Assembly (NCBI RefSeq): GCF_002099195.1
Contig: NZ_NBYX01000031.1
Span: forward strand, 1 to 64,000
DNA length: 64,000 nucleotides
Direction: 5' to 3'
From: Burkholderia puraquae
Lineage (GTDB): Bacteria > Pseudomonadota > Gammaproteobacteria > Burkholderiales > Burkholderiaceae
Positions within the stretch are counted from its first letter, which is position 1. The number at the start of each line of letters is the position of its first letter. The notes beneath the pieces were generated by a model, which ran no database searches, was not told where the DNA came from, and saw only the letters and a list, made by a program, of their open reading frames with translations. This document shows positions 59,719 through 64,000 of the stretch, one piece after another. The translations under genes were made by a program, and so were the position numbers.

Positions 59719-62655
59719 ATGGAACATCGGGCACGCGAGCGCGACGAGCAGGCCGAGATCAAGACGACGACGTGCTACATGTGCGCATGCCGCTGCGGCA
59801 TCCGCGTGCATCTGCGCGACGGCGAGGTGCGCTATATCGACGGCAATCCCGCACATCCGCTGAACCAGGGCGTCATCTGCGCGAAAGGTTCGTCGGGCAT
59901 CATGAAGCAGTACTCGCCCGCGCGGCTCACGCAGCCGCTGATGCGCAAGCCGGGTGCCGAGCGCGGCGACGCGCAGTTCGAGCCGGTGTCGTGGGACGTC
60001 GCATTCGACGTGCTCGAAAAGCGCCTCGCGCACCTGCGCGCCACCGACCCGAAGCGTTTCGCGCTGTTCACGGGCCGGGACCAGATGCAGGCGCTCACCG
60101 GCCTGTTCGCGAAACAGTTCGGTACGCCGAACTATGCGGCGCATGGCGGGTTCTGCTCGGCGAACATGGCGGCCGGGATGATCTACACGATCGGCGGCTC
60201 GTTCTGGGAGTTCGGCGGGCCCGATCTCGACCACGCGAAGCTGTTCTTCATGATCGGCACCGCGGAAGACCATCATTCGAATCCGCTGAAGATCGCGCTC
60301 GGCAAGTTCAAGCGCGCGGGCGGCCGCTTCATCGCGATCAATCCGGTGCGCACCGGCTACGCGGCGATTGCCGACGAATGGATCCCGATTCGCCCCGGCA
60401 CCGATGGCGCGCTGTTCATGGCGTTGATGCACGAGCTGATCGCGCGCAACGCGTTCGACCTCGAATTCGTGTCGCGCTTCACGAACGCGGCCGAGCTGGT
60501 CGACCAGCGCGACGGCGCCGATACGTTCGGGCTGTTCGTGCGCGACGCCGGCGCGCCGGAGGTCAATGCGCTGTATCCGCAGAACCGGATGTGGTGGGAC
60601 ACGAAGACGAACCGCGCGGTGCTGCATCACACGGATGGCGCCGAACCGGCGCTCGACGGCCGCTATGTGCTCGACGACGGCACGCCCGTCGCGCCGTCGT
60701 TCACGCTGCTGCGCGAGCAGGTGGCCGAGTGCACGCCGGAATGGGCGGCCGACATCACCGGCATCGCGGCCGACACGATCCGCCGCCTGGCCCGCGAGAT
60801 GGAGACGGTCGCGCGCGAGCACGCGATCGAGCTGCCGGTGCGCTGGACCGACTCGTGGGGCAAGGAGCACGAATCGGTGAAGGGCGTGCCGATCGCGTTC
60901 CATGCGATGCGCGGGCTCGCCGCGCATTCGAACGGCTTCCAGACGATCCGCGCGCTTGCCGTGCTGATGTCGCTGCTCGGCACGATCGACCGGCCGGGCG
61001 GGTTCCGGCACAAGGCGCCGTATCCGCGCGCGGTGCCGCCGTCGGCGAAACCGCCGAACGACCCATCCCAGATCAGGCCGAACACGCCGCTCGCCACCGG
61101 CCCGCTCGGCTGGCCGGCCGGCCCCGAGGACCTGTTCGTCCATCCGGACGGCACGCCCGCGCGGCTCGACAAGGCGTTCTCGTGGGAATACCCGCTCGCG
61201 GTGCACGGGCTCATGCATTCGGTGATCACCAATGCGTGGCGCGGCGATCCCTATCCGATCGACACGCTGCTGATTTTCATGGCCAACATGGCATGGAATT
61301 CGTCGATGAACACGACGGAAGTGCGCAAGATGCTGGTCGACAAGCGCGACGACGGCGAATACCGGATCCCGTTCCTCGTCGTGTGCGATGCGTTCGCGTC
61401 GGAGATGACCGCGTTCGCCGACCTGATCCTGCCCGACACGACCTACCTCGAACGGCACGACGTGATGTCGGTGCTCGACCGGCCGATCTCCGAATTCGAC
61501 GGGCCGGTCGACTCGGTGCGCGTACCGGTCGTGCCGCCGACCGGCGCATGCAAGCCGTTCCAGGAAGTGCTGATCGAGCTCGCGAGCCGGCTGAAGTTTC
61601 CGGCTTTCACGACGGCGGACGGGCAGCGCAAGTACCGCGACTATCCGGATTTCGTCGTGAACTTCCAGACCGCGCCCGATTCGGGCACCGGCTTCCTGAT
61701 CGGCTGGCGCGGCAAGGACGGCGACAAGGCCGTCGTCGGCGAGCCGAACCCCGACCAGTGGAAGCGCTATGCCGAGAACAACTGCGTGTACCACCACCGG
61801 CTGCCGGAGCCGCTGCAGTACATGCGCAACTGCAACGGCCCGTACATGCAGTGGGCGGTCGACAACGGGATGCGCAAGTTCGGTGTGCCGATCGTGATCC
61901 AGCTCTATTCGGACGTGATGCAGAAATTCCGGCTTGCCGCGCAGGGGCGCACCTCGGGCCGCCAGCCGCCCGACCATCTGCGCGAGCGCATCGCGCGCTA
62001 TTTCGACCCGCTGCCGTTCTGGCATCGCTCGCTCGAAAGCGGGCTGACCGATGCGAGCCGCTATCCGCTCGCGGCGATCACGCAGCGGCCGATGGCGATG
62101 TACCACTCATGGGATTCGCAGAACGCGTGGCTGCGGCAGATCCACGGCGAGAACCACCTGTTCGTGAACCCGGTGACGGCCGCCGCGCAGCAGATCGACG
62201 ACGGCGCGTGGATTTACGTCGAATCGCCGTGGGGCAAGGTGCGTTGCCGTGCGCGCTACAGCGAGGCCGTCGAGCCCGGCACCGTGTGGACGTGGAACGC
62301 GATCGGCAAGGCGGCCGGCGCGTGGAACCTCGGGCCGCAAGCGGGCGAGTCGCAGCGCGGCTTCCTGTTGAACCACGTGATTACCGACGAGCTGCCGGAT
62401 GCGGCTCGCGGCGGTACGCGGATGTCGAACTCCGATCCGGTCACGGGGCAGGCCGGCTGGTACGACGTGCAGGTGCGGATCTATCCGGCCGAAGCCGATG
62501 CGGCCACGACATTGCCGCAGTTCGCGCCGATGCCGGCACTGCCGGGCACGCCGCGCGTGCTGCAGCGCGTGCAGGCGTATTTCGCGGGAACCGGCGCATT
62601 CGCCGCGCGGGTGCGGCGCGCGACGTCGGCCGGCCCGAAGTCTGAAGATCGCTGA
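59719..62655 (+). CDS. soeA: Molybdopterin oxidoreductase, sulfite dehydrogenase SoeA-like
   Basis: 978 residues from the ATG at 59719 with GAGGA upstream; two earlier in-frame ATGs lack ribosome sites. Near the N-terminus Cys19, Cys22, Cys26 and Cys54 bind a [4Fe-4S] cluster (CYMCACRC and VICAKG). The rest has the DMSO-reductase-family MGD binding pattern (GGFCSANMAAGM, INPVRTGYAAIADEWIPIRPG). There is no Tat signal before the cluster, so the enzyme faces the cytoplasm, as proposed for SoeABC. It would oxidise sulfite to sulfate and pass electrons through SoeB to a quinone via SoeC. Related thiosulfate/polysulfide reductases are alternatives; the SoeB/C context supports Soe. Confidence 0.78.
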   Translation: MEHRARERDEQAEIKTTTCYMCACRCGIRVHLRDGEVRYIDGNPAHPLNQGVICAKGSSGIMKQYSPARLTQPLMRKPGAERGDAQFEPVSWDVAFDVLEKRLAHLRATDPKRFALFTGRDQMQALTGLFAKQFGTPNYAAHGGFCSANMAAGMIYTIGGSFWEFGGPDLDHAKLFFMIGTAEDHHSNPLKIALGKFKRAGGRFIAINPVRTGYAAIADEWIPIRPGTDGALFMALMHELIARNAFDLEFVSRFTNAAELVDQRDGADTFGLFVRDAGAPEVNALYPQNRMWWDTKTNRAVLHHTDGAEPALDGRYVLDDGTPVAPSFTLLREQVAECTPEWAADITGIAADTIRRLAREMETVAREHAIELPVRWTDSWGKEHESVKGVPIAFHAMRGLAAHSNGFQTIRALAVLMSLLGTIDRPGGFRHKAPYPRAVPPSAKPPNDPSQIRPNTPLATGPLGWPAGPEDLFVHPDGTPARLDKAFSWEYPLAVHGLMHSVITNAWRGDPYPIDTLLIFMANMAWNSSMNTTEVRKMLVDKRDDGEYRIPFLVVCDAFASEMTAFADLILPDTTYLERHDVMSVLDRPISEFDGPVDSVRVPVVPPTGACKPFQEVLIELASRLKFPAFTTADGQRKYRDYPDFVVNFQTAPDSGTGFLIGWRGKDGDKAVVGEPNPDQWKRYAENNCVYHHRLPEPLQYMRNCNGPYMQWAVDNGMRKFGVPIVIQLYSDVMQKFRLAAQGRTSGRQPPDHLRERIARYFDPLPFWHRSLESGLTDASRYPLAAITQRPMAMYHSWDSQNAWLRQIHGENHLFVNPVTAAAQQIDDGAWIYVESPWGKVRCRARYSEAVEPGTVWTWNAIGKAAGAWNLGPQAGESQRGFLLNHVITDELPDAARGGTRMSNSDPVTGQAGWYDVQVRIYPAEADAATTLPQFAPMPALPGTPRVLQRVQAYFAGTGAFAARVRRATSAGPKSEDR

Positions 62656-62671
62656 TCGAAGGAGCGCAACC

Positions 62672-63418
62672 ATGACCCAGATGGCCCTCGTCATCGACCT
62701 GAACGTGTGCGTCGGCTGCCATGCCTGCGTGACGAGCTGCAAGGAATGGAATACGTCGGGCGAAGCCGGCAGTCTCGCCGATCTGCGCCCGTACGACGAC
62801 GATCCGTCCGGCACGTTCTTCAACCGCGTGCAGACCTACGAGGCGGGCGTGTTCCCGATGACCGACACGATTCACTTCCCTAAATCGTGCCTGCACTGCG
62901 AGGATCCGCCGTGCGTGCCGGTATGCCCGACCGGCGCGAGCTACAAGCGCAAGTCGGACGGGATCGTGCTGGTCGACTACGACAAGTGCATCGGCTGCAA
63001 GTACTGCGCATGGGCGTGCCCGTACGGCGCACGCGAGCTCGACGAAGGCCGCAAGGAGATGACGAAGTGCACGCTGTGCGCGGACCGCATCGACAACCAG
63101 GCGCTGCCCGAACGCGACCGGAAACCTGCGTGCGTGCTCGCGTGCCCGACGTCGGCGCGGTTGTTCGGCGACGTGCACGATCCCGAATCGGACGTGTCGC
63201 GCGCGATCCGCGAACGTGACGGCTACGCGCTGATGCCCGAGTGGGGCACGCGGCCGTCGAACCATTACCTGCCGCGCGTGAAGACCGAAGCGTCGTGCGG
63301 TTGCGGGAGTAGCGGCGGGTGTGGCAGCGGCTCGAACGGCCGCGGCGAGGGCGATTCATTCGAGGCCCGCGCAGCGCGTGGCGACATCGATCTCGTGTCG
63401 CTTGCGACGCAGCGCTGA
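62672..63418 (+). CDS. soeB: 4Fe-4S ferredoxin-type electron-transfer subunit SoeB-like, with Cys/Gly tail
   Basis: 248 residues from the ATG at 62672, preceded by AAGGAG. Four cluster-binding blocks are visible: CVGCHACVTSC, CLHCEDPPCVPVCP, CIGCKYCAWACP, and CTLC with a partner CVLACP, together enough for four [4Fe-4S] clusters. The short C-terminal tail CGCGSSGGCGSGSNG is unusual; three extra cysteines among glycines may be a metal site or a disordered end. It links the catalytic SoeA to the membrane subunit SoeC. Cytoplasmic, 16 bases after the SoeA stop. Confidence 0.85.
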   Translation: MTQMALVIDLNVCVGCHACVTSCKEWNTSGEAGSLADLRPYDDDPSGTFFNRVQTYEAGVFPMTDTIHFPKSCLHCEDPPCVPVCPTGASYKRKSDGIVLVDYDKCIGCKYCAWACPYGARELDEGRKEMTKCTLCADRIDNQALPERDRKPACVLACPTSARLFGDVHDPESDVSRAIRERDGYALMPEWGTRPSNHYLPRVKTEASCGCGSSGGCGSGSNGRGEGDSFEARAARGDIDLVSLATQR

Positions 63419-63457
63419 GCGCAACGCCCTTCACTCATACGAAAAAACGGAGTTCCC

Positions 63458-64000
63458 ATGCGCCCAGCCTTTTCGGTCGTATTCCTCACCACGCTGTGCG
63501 GCGCCGCACAGGGCCTGCTGCTGACACTTGTGATCGTCGAGGCGCTCACGCGCGCGGCGGGCATCGATATCGCTGCGTCGTTCTACGTGACCGGCGCTGC
63601 ACTGTCGGTCGTGCTTGGCGCGCTCGGCTTGCTGGCGTCGTTCTTCCATCTCGGCCACCCCGAACGCGCATGGCGCGCGATCGCGATGTGGCGCACGTCA
63701 TGGCTGTCGCGCGAATGCATCGCGCTGCCGGTGTTTCTCGCATGCGCGTTCGCGTATGGCGCGGCACACCTGTTCGGCTGGCCCGGCACGTTGCTGATCG
63801 GCGCGGCAGGTGCGCTCGCGAGCATCGCACTGTTCGTGTGTACCGCGATGATCTACGCGTGCCTGCGCTTCCTGCAGGAATGGGCGAGCCCGCTGACGCT
63901 CGTGAACTTCGTGCTGCTCGGCTGTGCGTCGGGCTGCACGCTGGCCACGGCTTGCGCCGCGTGGCTCGCGCCGGCGCTGGTCGGCCGGCTCGCCGTGGCA
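63458..64000 (+). CDS. soeC: DmsC/SoeC-like membrane anchor subunit (C-terminus outside window)
   Basis: The visible 181 residues begin MRPAFSVVFLTTLCGAAQGL and contain about five hydrophobic helices with HLGHPERAWRAI between two of them, the hallmark of the DMSO-reductase anchor family. It starts 39 bases after the SoeB stop and should anchor the complex and hand electrons to quinone. The gene runs off the right edge. Confidence 0.82.
   Translation, partial: MRPAFSVVFLTTLCGAAQGLLLTLVIVEALTRAAGIDIAASFYVTGAALSVVLGALGLLASFFHLGHPERAWRAIAMWRTSWLSRECIALPVFLACAFAYGAAHLFGWPGTLLIGAAGALASIALFVCTAMIYACLRFLQEWASPLTLVNFVLLGCASGCTLATACAAWLAPALVGRLAVA

Noticed and set aside
1..64000. CRISPR arrays, tRNA, rRNA, insertion sequences, integrases and prophage genes
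   Set aside because: Read for direct repeats with regular spacing, tRNA-like cloverleafs, transposase motifs and terminal inverted repeats; none was found. The only tandem repeat is a three-unit 8-mer at 33478.

Overview
The window is GC-rich, densely coded bacterial DNA with very high third-position GC. Gene content (nic genes with an MFS nicotinate carrier, DUF3005-like and DUF2591 proteins, MHS transporters, many LysR regulators each divergent from a small catabolic operon) points to a Burkholderia, most likely of the cepacia complex, and to a secondary replicon rather than the core chromosome. This placement is inference from gene families; no rRNA, tRNA, replication gene, insertion sequence or CRISPR array was seen.

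Layout. 1-11.8 kb: a truncated bactoprenol-type glycosyltransferase, a DUF2591 protein, an orphan ABC substrate-binding protein, a LysR/DHA2 exporter pair, a DUF1090 protein, a permease-racemase-LysR operon for a hydantoin- or allantoin-like compound, and small envelope proteins. 12-24.9 kb: a complete aerobic nicotinate catabolic island. nicT and the MarR repressor nicR diverge; nicE-nicD-nicX-nicF-nicB (molybdopterin subunit) run left and nicC-nicA-nicB' (cytochrome subunit) run right from a shared control region. Together they take nicotinate to 6-hydroxynicotinate (NicAB), 2,5-dihydroxypyridine (NicC), N-formylmaleamate (NicX), maleamate (NicD), maleate (NicF) and fumarate (NicE). Four copies of a dyad related to ATAGNGTNNACNCTAT lie at the nicT, nicR, nicE and nicC promoters and are likely NicR operators. 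The dehydrogenase is unusual: the Mo subunit is a separate gene, and the tri-haem cytochrome gene still carries a degenerate copy of the C-terminal part of a Mo domain.

25-33 kb: an MHS transporter-mmsA-mmsB operon with a divergent LysR gene and a perfect 20-bp dyad between them, a SRPBCC protein, an unknown two-helix membrane protein and a HAD type II dehalogenase. 33.5-38.5 kb: a tight four-gene run of unknown function (anchored cupredoxin-like protein, LVIVD-type beta-propeller lipoprotein, zinc phospholipase C/S1-P1-like protein, polytopic protein resembling FedB 'fenitrothion hydrolase' homologues). This is the best candidate here for an undescribed envelope system. 38.5-42.7 kb: an AraC regulator, a Tat-exported sulfatase and its divergent LysR regulator flanking a perfect inverted repeat.

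43-47.4 kb: a cyclic-di-GMP island: a GAF-PAS-GGDEF-EAL protein facing a WspF-like methylesterase and WspR-like REC-GGDEF protein with no receptor or kinase genes beside them. 48.8-51.5 kb: a DUF969-DUF979-DUF2891 operon. 52-56 kb: an IclR regulator divergent from a GMC oxidoreductase and an MHS transporter. 56.3-59.5 kb: a PuuB/DadA-like FAD oxidoreductase and an AAT-family amino acid permease. 59.7-64 kb: a SoeABC-like sulfite dehydrogenase operon, with the membrane subunit cut by the window edge.
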